A stretch of DNA of 64,000 nt. It comes from Lewinellaceae bacterium (GTDB lineage: Bacteria; Bacteroidota; Bacteroidia; Chitinophagales; Saprospiraceae). This document shows positions 17,306-28,000 of the stretch, one piece after another. Numbering within the stretch: the stretch's first letter is position 1; every line of letters begins with the position of its first letter. Location: the NCBI GenBank assembly GCA_020636325.1, contig JACJYC010000026.1, positions 4,069 to 68,068 of the forward strand, read 5' to 3'. Below the pieces are notes generated by a model. That model had not been told where the DNA came from. It made no database searches and saw nothing but the letters and a program-made list of their open reading frames with translations. Both the position numbers and the translations under genes were made by a program.

Positions 17306-18935
17306 TTTGCGACTGGTACTGGATACAAATGTTTTTCTTGTTTCTTTAATCCATCTATTGGCAGTACTTCCGCTGCTGCTGCCCGCTCAACCCCTCACCA
17401 CCAACCTGCCCATCGTCCGCATCGAAACCGACGGCCGGGAGATTCCCGACGAACCGAAGATAACCGCACAGGTCTTTATCACGGACAACGGCCCGGGACA
17501 AATGAACCGCCTCGACGATCCGCCCAATATCTACGCAGGCTTTGCGGGGATCGAGCGCCGGGGCGCCAGCAGTCTTTGGTACCCGCAGCCGTCCTATGCC
17601 ATCGAAACCCGGGAAGAAAACGGGGATGAGCTGGACATTTCGCCCTTCGGATGGCCGAAAGAAAGCGACTGGACCCTGATCACACATTTCAACGACCGCG
17701 CCCTGATGCGCAACCTGTTGTCCTTTCATTTTTTCCGGGAAATGGGGCATTACGCGCCGCGCGCCCGACTGGTCGAAGCTGTGCTCAACGGTGATTACAG
17801 GGGTATTTACCTGTTCTGCGAACGGATCAAGCGGGATAAGGGCCGGGTAGATGTCGCCAAACTGGACGAGGACGAGATCACCGGCCCCGAACTTACCGGC
17901 GGCTACATCATCAAGGTGGATTATTTCTCCCCCCAGGACAGCTGGCAGGGCGCCTTTGAGGCCGCCGGCCGCCCGGTTCACTACGTTTATTACTACCCCA
18001 AACCCGAAGATATCCGGCCTGAGCAAAAATCCTATATCCAGGCCTTTATGTACAATTTTGAATCGGCCCTTTACAGCCAGGAATTTGCCGACCCCCAGAC
18101 AGGCTACCGGAAATACATCGATGTGACGTCCTTTATCGATTACCTGATCGTGCAGGAATTGTCGAGGAATGTCGACGGGTTCAAGAAGAGCAGTTATTTC
18201 TGGAAGGCCAAAGACAGCGACGGCGGCCTGCTGCACGCCGGGCCCGTCTGGGATTTCGACTGGGCCTGGAAGAACATCAACGAATGCTTTTTCGGCGCTA
18301 CCGACGGCAGCGGTTTTTCATACCGGGTCAACGATTGCGGACCGGATATCCCCGCCCCGGGCTGGTTGCCCCGAATGCTGCAGGATACTTTTTTTGCCAA
18401 CCGCCTGCGATGCCGCTACGATTCCCTTCGGGAAGGGTTGTTGTCGGAGGCGCAGATCTTCGGTTTCATCGACAGTGTGGCCCAATCCGTGGAAACAGCT
18501 CAGGTCCGGCATTTTGACCGCTGGGATATACTGGGCGTCAATACCGGAGCGCCGGAAGTACCGCCCATACCGGCAACCTACGCCGGCGAGATCGAAAAGC
18601 TCAAAACCTGGATCCGCCTGCGCCTCAAATGGCTGGATGCCTACCTGCCCGGCCAGTGCGGGCCCGCGCCGCCGCCCGATCCCTCAGCGTCTCCCTTGCG
18701 GGTATGGCCCAATCCGGCAGCGGGGGATGAGATCTATGTGCAGGGCCGGAATACCGCACAGACCCATTATGCCTTATACGACGCGACCGGGCGCAATGTC
18801 CGTCCGTTGACCCCCTTCCCGGATTCATCCGGCCGCATCGATGTCTCCGGTTTGCCGGCCGGCGTTTACCTGCTCCGGGTGAGCTGGCCGGATGGGGCGC
18901 ATGGTTTGAATACGGTCAGGTTTGTGGTCAGGTGA
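17295..18935 (+). CDS. CotH family secreted protein with T9SS sorting domain and a PIN-toxin-like N-terminus
   Basis: This 546-residue protein has three parts. Residues 1-20 (MNNNLRLVLDTNVFLVSLIH) look exactly like the first strand and acidic motif (LDTNVF) of a PIN-domain toxin, not like a signal peptide. A hydrophobic segment LLAVLPLLLPAQ follows at once and looks like the tail of the original signal peptide. Residues about 80-440 are a CotH domain (HFNDRALMRNLLSFHFFREM, NGDYRGIYLFCERIKRDKGR, the HAGPVWDFDWAWKNINECFF block), related to protein kinases and known from spore coats and cellulosomal proteins. The last 75 residues are a type A T9SS sorting domain (RVWPNPAAGDEIYV ... LPAGVYLLRVSW). 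A TTG at 17358 could be an alternative start. Confidence 0.85.
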   Translation: MNNNLRLVLDTNVFLVSLIHLLAVLPLLLPAQPLTTNLPIVRIETDGREIPDEPKITAQVFITDNGPGQMNRLDDPPNIYAGFAGIERRGASSLWYPQPSYAIETREENGDELDISPFGWPKESDWTLITHFNDRALMRNLLSFHFFREMGHYAPRARLVEAVLNGDYRGIYLFCERIKRDKGRVDVAKLDEDEITGPELTGGYIIKVDYFSPQDSWQGAFEAAGRPVHYVYYYPKPEDIRPEQKSYIQAFMYNFESALYSQEFADPQTGYRKYIDVTSFIDYLIVQELSRNVDGFKKSSYFWKAKDSDGGLLHAGPVWDFDWAWKNINECFFGATDGSGFSYRVNDCGPDIPAPGWLPRMLQDTFFANRLRCRYDSLREGLLSEAQIFGFIDSVAQSVETAQVRHFDRWDILGVNTGAPEVPPIPATYAGEIEKLKTWIRLRLKWLDAYLPGQCGPAPPPDPSASPLRVWPNPAAGDEIYVQGRNTAQTHYALYDATGRNVRPLTPFPDSSGRIDVSGLPAGVYLLRVSWPDGAHGLNTVRFVVR

Positions 18936-19180
18936 ACAGGGTTTTCGCACCGGGATCGCAGGACCCTTGTGATCCGGATCTTGCAACAGCAGCAGGCGGC
19001 AACAGCAGTTTAAACGAAAACAATGCTTCTTCCATAGCGAAGTTTTCCTTCATTAACGATTAAATTCCGATTTTTGCCGCCGTTTTTTGAAATCAAGAAC
19101 CGGAAATGGTATGGGATTCAAGCCCTATTGCCGCCGCCCGGAAGCAATAGCTTTTAAACGATTTTGAACTGATATCCGCC

Positions 19181-20479
19181 ATGGTGCACAAAATGCTGAA
19201 ACCCGTTGTCATTCTTGCTTTGAAAACGGTTTACCGGAATATCGACCTGATCCGGAAGGACCGCATTCCGAAAGAAGGCCCTGTCATCTTTGTTGCCAAC
19301 CATCCTACGGCTTTTATTGACCCTGTTTTGCTGGCTGCGCTTCAGGACCGGACCGTGCATTTCCTGACCCGGGGCGATTATTTCAACAGCCGGTTGTTCG
19401 GCGCTTTCCTCACCCTGCTCCACGTGAGGCCCGTCTACAGGATGAACGAATCGGGTTTTGCCAAGGTGAAAACGAACCTGTCCACCTTCAATCTCCTGTT
19501 TCATCCCGATGGGAAAAGGGAAACCATCCTGGTCTCGGTGGAGGGCAACGCCACCCACGAAAAACGCATGCGACCCGTCAGAAAAGGCGCGGCCCGCATT
19601 GCCTTTGACACCCTGGAATCCGGCGGTTTCGAAGAAATCCATCTGGTACCGGTCGGGTTCACCTACACCTATGCCGAGCAGTTCCGGTCGCAGGTCATGA
19701 TGGTCTTTGATGAACCCATCAAGGGCAGCGACTTCCTGGAGATTTACCGGGAAAACAAGGCCAGAGGGATCACGGCGCTCACAGAAGAGATCAAAAAACG
19801 GCTGGAGGACAATGTGGTCATCCTCAACCGGGAGCGGGAGGCTGTGGCCGAAGCGTTTTTTGTCCTGTACCGGTCGGACCATCCGCGGCCTTTCTGGCCG
19901 GTGATCACGCATCAGGAAGAGCAGCTGTCGGCCGAAAAAGCGATCGGCGACGGGGTGAACGCGATGGATGACCAGGAATACAACCAATGGAATGAACTGC
20001 AAAAGGCGTATTTCACCGCATTGGAGCAAGCCGGATTGGAAGATGCGACCCTGGTGCGGAAAAACGCCGCAAACCTGCTGAATACCGTGATGCTCATCGC
20101 GGGGTTTTTACCCGCAGCATTGGGGTATTTATGGGCCTGGCTGCCCTTGCTGCCGGGAAAATATCTGGCAGAACACAAGGTGCGCCGGCTGGAATTCAAA
20201 ATTTCCGTTCAAATGGGCGTTGGGCTGGGCGCCTTCCTGGTCTACACGATCCTTTGGCTGCTGATCAGCCTGCTGACGGCCAACATCTGGATTGCCGCCC
20301 TGATTCCGGTCCTGTTTGCGGCCGCCTACTTTTGCATCTGGTATCTGGAACTCTGGCATAAATGGCGGCAGGATTACCGCCTCCATCGCCTGCCTTTGCA
20401 GGAACATGGGACATTGATCATCCGGCGGGAACAGCTGGCCGCGGGGCTTAAAGCGTTATTGCCGCCGGCCGCTCCCTGA
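19181..20479 (+). CDS. PlsC-like phospholipid acyltransferase
   Basis: A 432-residue membrane acyltransferase. The catalytic motif reads NHPTAFID (histidine 41, aspartate 47), so there are five residues between His and Asp instead of the usual four; the eukaryotic GPT2/SCT1 glycerol-3-phosphate acyltransferases also have five. Further family features are the substrate region MRPVRKGAARIAFDTLE and the EIHLVPVGFTYTY strand. After a cytoplasmic middle section, three or four membrane helices close the protein (NTVMLIAGFLPAALGYLWAW; GAFLVYTILWLLISLL; IWIAALIPVLFAAAYFCIWY). It probably acylates glycerol-3-phosphate or a related alcohol. The gap before it (18936-19180) contains nothing I recognise. 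Confidence 0.87.
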   Translation: MVHKMLKPVVILALKTVYRNIDLIRKDRIPKEGPVIFVANHPTAFIDPVLLAALQDRTVHFLTRGDYFNSRLFGAFLTLLHVRPVYRMNESGFAKVKTNLSTFNLLFHPDGKRETILVSVEGNATHEKRMRPVRKGAARIAFDTLESGGFEEIHLVPVGFTYTYAEQFRSQVMMVFDEPIKGSDFLEIYRENKARGITALTEEIKKRLEDNVVILNREREAVAEAFFVLYRSDHPRPFWPVITHQEEQLSAEKAIGDGVNAMDDQEYNQWNELQKAYFTALEQAGLEDATLVRKNAANLLNTVMLIAGFLPAALGYLWAWLPLLPGKYLAEHKVRRLEFKISVQMGVGLGAFLVYTILWLLISLLTANIWIAALIPVLFAAAYFCIWYLELWHKWRQDYRLHRLPLQEHGTLIIRREQLAAGLKALLPPAAP

Positions 20480-20482
20480 GAA

Positions 20483-20498
20483 TACGCAGATCTGCGTA
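20483..20498 (+). promoter_or_regulatory. 16-bp perfect palindrome between acyltransferase and cytochrome genes
   Basis: TACGCAGATCTGCGTA, without a loop, 4 nt after the acyltransferase stop and 84 nt before the cytochrome start. It could be an operator or a weak terminator stem; no T-run follows. Confidence 0.35.
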
Positions 20499-20582
20499 GC
20501 TGGTTCAGGTAGTTCTGCGAATGCGGCAAGGCCGTCCGCGCCTGCAATTTTGCGTTGTTAAAACCTAAAACATCGCAAAACC

Positions 20583-21482
20583 ATGAGAAAATTGCTAAAG
20601 TGGACCGGCATCATCCTCGGCGGACTCTTGCTGGTTGTCCTGCTCAGTTCCTGGATACTCTCCCGGAAATTCCTGAAAGAATCGGAAAAAACCTACCAGG
20701 TGGACCTTGCGCCTGTTGCGATCCCTACCGATTCCGCATCGCTGGAGCGGGGGCTGGTCCTTTCGGTCAGTTGCCGGACCTGTCATGATGCAGACCTGGC
20801 CGGCAAGGTGTTTTTTGATGATCCTACCATTGGGGTATTGCCTTCTTCCAATCTGACCCGGGCAAAAGGCAGCGAAACAGAAGGGTATGCGGCCGGGGAT
20901 TATGTTCGGGCGCTGCGCCACGGCCTGAATAAGGCCGGACACCCGCTTATGGTGATGCCCAGCGAATCCTATACTCACCTCAGCGATCAGGACCTGGGTT
21001 CGCTGGTGGCCTTTTTGATGACCCTTAAGCCGGTTGAGCGGACTTTTCCCAAACGGAAATTTACCTATATGGCGCAGGTCATGGCCGGCGCCGGCCTTTT
21101 CGGCGACCTGTACCCTTACCATGTGATCGATCACGACAAGGCCCGTAATATCACCGCGCCGCCCATTGGTCCTACGGAGGAATACGGGGCCTATATCTTC
21201 AGTATCGGCGGCTGTAAGACCTGCCACGGAGAGCACCTTGGCGGCGGCCCGTCTCCGGACCCGGCTTCCCCGGTAGTACCCAATGTTTCTGTAAGCGGCA
21301 ACCCCGGTAAATGGACAGCCGCACAGTTTGTGCAGGTCTTCCGAACCGGCACAACGCCCGAAGGCAAACAGCTGGACGGCAAGTTTATGCCGTTTCCAGG
21401 TATCGGCGCCTTGCAGGATGCGGAAATAGAGGCGCTCTATCACTATATCCGGACCTTGCCTCCGGCTCCCCAACCGAAATAA
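20583..21482 (+). CDS. Membrane-anchored dihaem cytochrome c
   Basis: A 299-residue c-type cytochrome with one N-terminal membrane anchor (residues 7-27, WTGIILGGLLLVVLLSSWIL) and two haem-attachment motifs, CRTCH at 64-68 and CKTCH at 211-215. Each starts a cytochrome c domain. Candidate axial methionines are in HPLMVMPSESYTHLSDQDLG for the first domain and GKFMPFPGIGALQDAEIEAL for the second. It resembles the small subunits that carry electrons from periplasmic dehydrogenases. No dehydrogenase is adjacent; the only downstream partner is a small membrane protein 33 nt later, likely in the same transcript. Confidence 0.92.
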   Translation: MRKLLKWTGIILGGLLLVVLLSSWILSRKFLKESEKTYQVDLAPVAIPTDSASLERGLVLSVSCRTCHDADLAGKVFFDDPTIGVLPSSNLTRAKGSETEGYAAGDYVRALRHGLNKAGHPLMVMPSESYTHLSDQDLGSLVAFLMTLKPVERTFPKRKFTYMAQVMAGAGLFGDLYPYHVIDHDKARNITAPPIGPTEEYGAYIFSIGGCKTCHGEHLGGGPSPDPASPVVPNVSVSGNPGKWTAAQFVQVFRTGTTPEGKQLDGKFMPFPGIGALQDAEIEALYHYIRTLPPAPQPK

Positions 21483-21515
21483 TTGATTTACACGGATAAC
21501 CTTAAAACAAAAGAG

Positions 21516-21920
21516 ATGGGAAAGAAAATCATTTTAGGAACGCTGGGAGGCGCCATTGCAGGAATGCTTACCGCCATGGCTATTTTCATGGGCCTGCTCG
21601 GCGGTACCATGGAAGAATGGATGAAGGATTATGCCGGCTGCCTCAAAGAGATGAACATGGCCGCCGGTATCGCAGGAAGTCTCGTACTGTCCTTGTTCAT
21701 GGCCCTGGTGCTGCATAAATTCGGCGTCAGCACGTTCAAAGGCGGAGCGATAGCCGGCACGTGGATCACCTTCCTGATGGTGCTTTGGTTCGGCATCTGG
21801 AATGCCTCCACCTTTACGGCCTATACCTGGGATTGGCTGCCTTTGGATGTCATCGGCAATACCCTTGCGGGTGCGCTTGGCGGCGGGGTGATCGGCTGGA
21901 TTTTTGGAAAGGTCAAATGA
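21516..21920 (+). CDS. Small four-helix membrane protein of unknown function
   Basis: A 134-residue integral membrane protein with four predicted helices: ILGTLGGAIAGMLTAMAIFM, AGIAGSLVLSLFMALVLHKF, GAIAGTWITFLMVLWFGIWN and VIGNTLAGALGGGVIGWIFG. The first and last are glycine-rich. I started it at 21516 rather than at an earlier in-frame start because the shorter form begins directly with a charged residue pair before helix 1. I do not recognise the family. The closeness to the cytochrome gene suggests co-transcription. Confidence 0.75.
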   Translation: MGKKIILGTLGGAIAGMLTAMAIFMGLLGGTMEEWMKDYAGCLKEMNMAAGIAGSLVLSLFMALVLHKFGVSTFKGGAIAGTWITFLMVLWFGIWNASTFTAYTWDWLPLDVIGNTLAGALGGGVIGWIFGKVK

Positions 21921-21934
21921 TTCGAAAATTCATT

Positions 21935-21983
21935 TACGGGTCGGCAGTCGGCGGATGGATGGTTTGCCGACTGCCGACCCGTA
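21935..21983. terminator. Long perfect hairpin between convergent genes
   Basis: An 18-bp perfect inverted repeat (arms 21935-21952 and 21966-21983, with a core reading CGGGTCGGCAGTCGGC) and a 13-nt loop. It sits between the ends of two converging genes, as a bidirectional terminator would, although only a weak T-rich tail follows. Confidence 0.6.
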
Positions 21984-22003
21984 TTCATTTGTTCCGGATG
22001 CAT

Positions 22004-25000
22004 CTACTGCTTCACCCATTTCAACACGCCCACCGTTCTGTTTTCAACCGCCAACTGGATAAAATACAGTCCGGCCGGCAAGTTTCCGGCTTCTACCCTT
22101 TGTTGCATCCTCCCGATCTCGACTCTTTGCTCGTTTACAACCTGACCGGTTAGGCCGATAATGCGGATGGTTGTAGCCGGGGAAGCCGCCTGCGCCAATT
22201 CCAGTGTGAACGATCCGGCTGACGGATTTGGATAGAGCCGCATGGACCGCGGTTTTCCGGGCCCGTTCACACCGACCAGGATGCCGTCCAGGCAGAAATA
22301 ATCCAGATCGATGACGGAACGGGTATCCACGCCTTGTTCATCGCCCAGGTCATTGGTCACAAATATGGCCGGACGGATCATCACGCCCGATCCGTTGCCG
22401 CAAAGTTCGGCCGGCGCCCATCCGCTGATGTCGTATGGGATCACCAGGTCAAACTCTTCTGAAGTGTCGGACGGCGGTAGTTCAATACGGGCCACCTGGA
22501 AACAATTTTCGCTTGAACATGCCCCGAACGTGTAATCGTCACCGGTGAAGAACTGGATGTTCAGGGTGCTTCGAATTCCATTTACTTTGATCCCGTGGCG
22601 GAGCGATATCGTGCCGGTAGTTTTTTGCAGGCAGATCGCTTCCTGCGTACTCAGTACATCGGCATTGTCGAAGTTGCCGGCCAGGCGTACCTTCTTTTTG
22701 CCGCCATTGACGTTGATATGCGGGTCGCCCCATGTTCTTGTCCAGCCTGCGGACATACCCTCCATGCCCAGGCTGCCGGCTACTGCGCCTTCATCGAAAT
22801 CGGGATTGGGAAAAAGGGAGGTTTCGCAGACGGTCCGGGTCAGACAAGTCACGGTGACGATCTGGTTCTTTACGGAAGATTCGCAGAGGCTGCCGTCAGC
22901 CCGCTTTCGGGTAACGGTCATATAGACGGTGTAGGTTCCTCCGGTGGGGAAGGTATGACAGAACGTTTGGTTGCCGGTGCTGGTGCCCACCGCGGTGCCG
23001 AGCGGGTCGTCCACAAACCATTCCACTTCGTCGCAATCGCTGAGCGCCAGCGGCGTAAAACAGACCCTGCAGGAATTAGCAGCATAGGCCGTTGCAAAAC
23101 CCAGGTTGACGTCGCTGTTCAGATCGGCCAGATCACAGGGGCAGGTTTCCATACAGCCTTCTTCAACCATGAATTGGATGTTGCACGGACAACTGTCGGC
23201 GCCGCAATGCCCTGATATGATCAGGGTGTAAACGCCGGATTGCGAAAAAGCTGAAGAGGGTAGATTGAAGCCGAACCAGGGGGCGGCCGAGGCCGTATCA
23301 CTGGCGATGAGGCTGTTGTCCGGGCCATAAAGGCTCCAATCCAAATCCGCTGAGGATGTACAACTGTCGCCTGCACACATGAAACTGCCGGTCAGCGTAA
23401 ACCCGATACCCGGCGCCGGGCAGCCGATGTTCAGCGGCGGGCCGCCGCACAGTACGGGCCGGCTCATGGCGCCCTGCGGACCTCGAATGTACATGTCGGA
23501 GAAGGCGCCGCAAATGCAGGTATCCAGTTTCGAACATACGCTAAGTTTGAAGAGATAGGCGTCGTATGGCCCGGCAGCAGTAAGGGTATAGGTTTTGGCG
23601 CCGGGATCAAAGTCACCGGAGCCGGAAAAAGTGCCGGAGCAGTAAACGGACTCGTCGGCGGCTACAAAAAGATTCAAACCTGAGGATTGGCTCGAAAGTC
23701 CTCCAAAGGGTTTGGCCCAGATAAAGTCGCCGGCATTGGTCAGTTTTTGGATAAAAGTACTGGCTCCGCCCGGTGAGGAAAGAACAGACACCCCTGGCCC
23801 GGGATCAAAGTCAAACGTCCCGGAAAATCCTCCGGATGTATAGACATTTCCTTTTGAATCCGTAGTTATCGACTCTCCGCCTTCCCCGGATGATCCGCCC
23901 ATTCGTTTGGCCCATTCGTAGGCGCCTGTGGAAGACAGCTTGGAAACAAAAATGTCCGCTGCCGACGGGCTTACCGGGGTTAGGACAGCCGTACCGGGCC
24001 CCGGGTCAAAATCAGTAGGGCCGAATAACAGGCCGGTGGTGAATACATTGCCCGACCCATCCACCGCGATCGAGTTGACGTGATTGGAGCCGGGCCCTGA
24101 GGTCCTGGAAAACGTGTTTGCCCACAAGAAATTCCCGGCCCCGTCAAATTTGGTGACAAAAATATCGTCTGATCCAACCAGCCCGGAACTCAGATTAAAG
24201 ACGCCCGGCCCGGGATCAAAATCCACTGTGCCGGTAAATGAGCCGGTGACCAGTATATTGCCTGCAAGGTCGGTTACCAGATCAGCGGATGCATCAAGTG
24301 ACGGGCCGCCGATTTGCCTCACCCAGTTGAAGGCTCCCGAAGGGGAGAAGTTTGCAATAAAAAGATCGGACGAGCCTATCGGAACAAGTCCGGCCACACC
24401 CGGCCCCGGATCGAAGTCCAGCGGACCAAAGAAATGACCGGTAAGGATAAGGTCTCCGCCGGCACCCAGGGCAATTGCACTGCTGACATCCAGCGCAGTG
24501 CTGCCGATGCCGAAAGCCCAGAGAAAACCGCCTGACGGATCCAGTTTCAATACAAAAATGTCAGCCGACCCCTGTGAGGTCAGGTTATAGGTATTGACGC
24601 CGGGATCAAAATCGGCAACGCCCTGAAAAGTTCCCGTGATATACAGATTGCCTGAAGGATCCAGAATGAGATCGTTTATGGCGTCAAATCCGGATCCTTT
24701 GATTTGCAGGGACCAAAGGAAAGTACCGGCCGGGGATAATTTGACAATGAAGGCGTCCCTTCCTGCCTGGGCAGTCAGGTTGTAAACAGCGGGCCCGGGA
24801 TCAAAATCTGCCGTGCCTTCAAAAAATCCGGCTATCCATACATTTCCGGCGGCATCTGCGGTGACGACATTGCCTCCATCGGATAAAGGCCCGCCGAATT
24901 GTCCGGCCCATTCCAGGCAACAGTTTTCGGCTTGTTCATCCAGGCAGACCACCGTCACCATGAAGGTGCAGGTATCCGTATTGCCGCCCATATCCGTGAC

Positions 25001-28000
25001 GGTGTAGATCACGGTTGAGGTTCCTTCCGCGAAGGCTGTACTGTCGATGAAGTTTGTGCCGGCAGCAGTTGTAGCGCCGGAAATAACATAGTCCATCATC
25101 ACCATTGTACAGTTGTCCGAAAAACCCGGTATCAGGTCCGAAAGGACGGTGGAACATGTGCCCATGGAATCCAGTCCGGCATAAACCGTCACACCGGGCG
25201 GACAGGTGATCATCGGCGGCTCCTGGTCCTCCACCGTCAGGGTGAAGGTGCATTTGGCCTGGGTGTGGAGAAAGTCGCGGATGGTCAGCGTTTCCTGCGG
25301 GGTGACGGCTGAACAGGGGTTGACCAGGGTGATTTCGATGGTTTCGTCGCCCTCCAGCACCCCTTCATTCAGGATGGTCACCGGCAGCACGAGCTTGTCC
25401 TGCCCGGCCTGAATGGTTACGCTTGAGGGCAACGCGACGTAGTCCACACCCGGGGTGGCGGTTCCGCCGACCGCAAATGCAACGGTTAACGGCGTAATAG
25501 CCTGGTCCAGCCGGTCAAAAACCAGTTCGACCGTTCCGCAATCCTCATAGATGGTCTGCAGGTTCGGATCGCCGTTCACCACCCAGGCAACGGAAGCTAT
25601 GCCGCCTGCGTCGAATGATCCGCCGTTCAGGAATACAGCGGAATCGTTGAGCCCGTCGCCCACATCGGCAATTGCGATCTTGATATGATAGGTCTGACCG
25701 GGGATTACGTTCGCAACGGCCGTGAATTTACGGGTGTATCCGTCGTATTGCAGCTCATTGACTGTAGGGCCGGAAACCGGCAACTGTCCGCACAAGTTGT
25801 TACTGCCGGCCGGTTGATTGTTGACGTAAAAGCCGTTGTTGGTGATGTGGTTCACCGTACCGATACCGGTAGGGAGGGTGGTCGCCGGTACAACAGCGAT
25901 ATTCTGCTTGCCGCCCGGAATGCCGGGGCCGGAAAGGAAGATGCCGAAGACGTCGTGGAGCGCACTGGTCGCCAGTTCGCAATACTCCTCCGAAGCGAAC
26001 ACGTAGTTGAGGGAAAGAACCCCGGAAGTCGGGATAAAATCGAATTCCAGGACGGCTATATCGTATTGGGTACCTGTTGTGAGCGTGGCCAGATCGGGGT
26101 CGGGCGTATTGTTGCCGCCCATGGGGATGCCTTTGCTGTCGCTGTCGTTGGGGCCGATGGCCAGGATGGCGGGCCCGGTTGCCAGGATGACCCCGGATGA
26201 AAAACCCACATTGGAAAGGCCGTTGGAAAAAGTACCCGACTGACTGGGTTCGCCCCGGGCGGTAATGTTGGAGACATCGAAACAATCGCCGCCGATCAGT
26301 CCTTCCTGTACCAGCGTCTGGGGCGGAATGCCGGGTTGCACATCCAGGGTCGTCAATATGTTTTCGGGCCCTTCGCCCGGCTCTCCGCCGGGTTCCGCCC
26401 ACCTGTTCGCCTCGCAGGGCGCTTCGCATAACAGCGGACCGACGTCGACGCATCCGTCGTCCGCAATGCAGCAGATCGTGTTATCGCCTTTCGGGAATTT
26501 GGTCTGAGTGGTAATGGGCACGAGTCCCGATTCCGTCACCAGGTAACAGGTCACCGTCGGGTTGGGGTTGCAATTGTCAGTAGCCGTCGGCAAGGGGATG
26601 GTTCCGGTATAAAAACATTGGCCGGGATCGGTGCCGACCGTCAGGTCAGGCGGACAGTTGATCATCGGCGGTTCGATGTCCGTCACCACGATGTTCTGTA
26701 CACAAGAGGCTTCGTTTCCGCAGCTGTCCGTCGCCGTCCAGGTGCGCTGGATGATGCCGTCGCAAGGCAGGCTCCCCAGGGTAAGATCGGCATAGGTGAT
26801 CACCGGTACGGAAGTGCAATTATCGGTAGCGGTGGCCATCCCGGTGAAATTGGGCGTGATATCGGTGTCGCAGTTTTTCTGCACATTCGGCGGGCACATG
26901 ATCACGGGCGGCACAATCTCAATGGTTTGGACGCTGGTGGTGCAGGCGCCGACGTTGCCGCACCAGTCGGTGACGCTAAGGGTAACGGGAAAATTGCCGC
27001 AACCGGTCAAAACGCCCGGACTGACGCTCATGGATTCGATCCGGCAATTGTCCGTGGAGCCGCCGTCGATCATGACGGGGGTCAGGGTCGTGGTGCAATC
27101 GGGGTCCAGTATCACCCCGAATCCCGGCAAACAAACCGCCTGGGGTGGAGTATTCTCCGAAACCTGGATGGTTTGTGTGACAGTGGACATAGAGCCGTCG
27201 GCGCAGGTGATGGTCACGCAATAGGTGTACGGTCCGCAGGGCAATTGCAGGTCCAGGTTCGGCGTATTCTCACCGCTGCACCATTGGTAGCTGATGGGTT
27301 GAGGGCCGGTACTGGTGCTGACGATCTCTACGTGTCCGCAACTGTCGAGGTAATTGACGGTAAATGATGCTTCGCAGGGATCGGTTCCGCATACCGAAGC
27401 CTGGCTCAGGGTCACCATTGAGCCGGTGATGGGCGTTTTTACGGGCATTTCGGCGGCAAACAGTTCAAGCGGCTGAGGCCCGTCAAAAGGGGTGTTTTCG
27501 GGTGTCAGGGTTACATCGAAATCAACCGTACAATCGGAGTTCAGGTCGCGGTCGGTCAGCAACAGGACGCCGTCCTGCGGGCCAAAGTTGTTGGGGTGTC
27601 CGAAAAGGGCATCAGCAGTGGCTATTTGCCCGCTGGGGGTCAGGGACAAGAAAGAGGCAAAATTGCCCAGGTTGGTCAGGTATTTGGTCCACACGGGGAT
27701 TGTCGGCGGACCGTTGCTGTCGTCCAGTTTCACCACCACCGGCTGGCAGCAAGTCCCGCCGATGTTGGTCCTGCCCATTATGTAAATTTCGCCGTTCCCG
27801 CCGTCTAATACCTGGTCCAGAGAAAGCAACCCGTTGACGGATATTTCCCAGACCGGCAATAAGTCGGCGTCAAAACGCATGACCCTCGGGGGCAGGAAGG
27901 CCGTTCCTATATTTCGGTTGGCAATGGCCAGCAGATCGCCGTTTCCGGTCCTGGCGAGGTCTGTATAGTTGAATTGCGCCGGACCTTGCACCCCCGCGAC

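Noticed and set aside
17234..18935. Functional toxin-antitoxin pair at the cotH start
   Set aside because: Only the first 20 residues resemble a PIN toxin; the other catalytic acidic residues and the rest of the fold are missing, and the possible antitoxin is only 23 codons.
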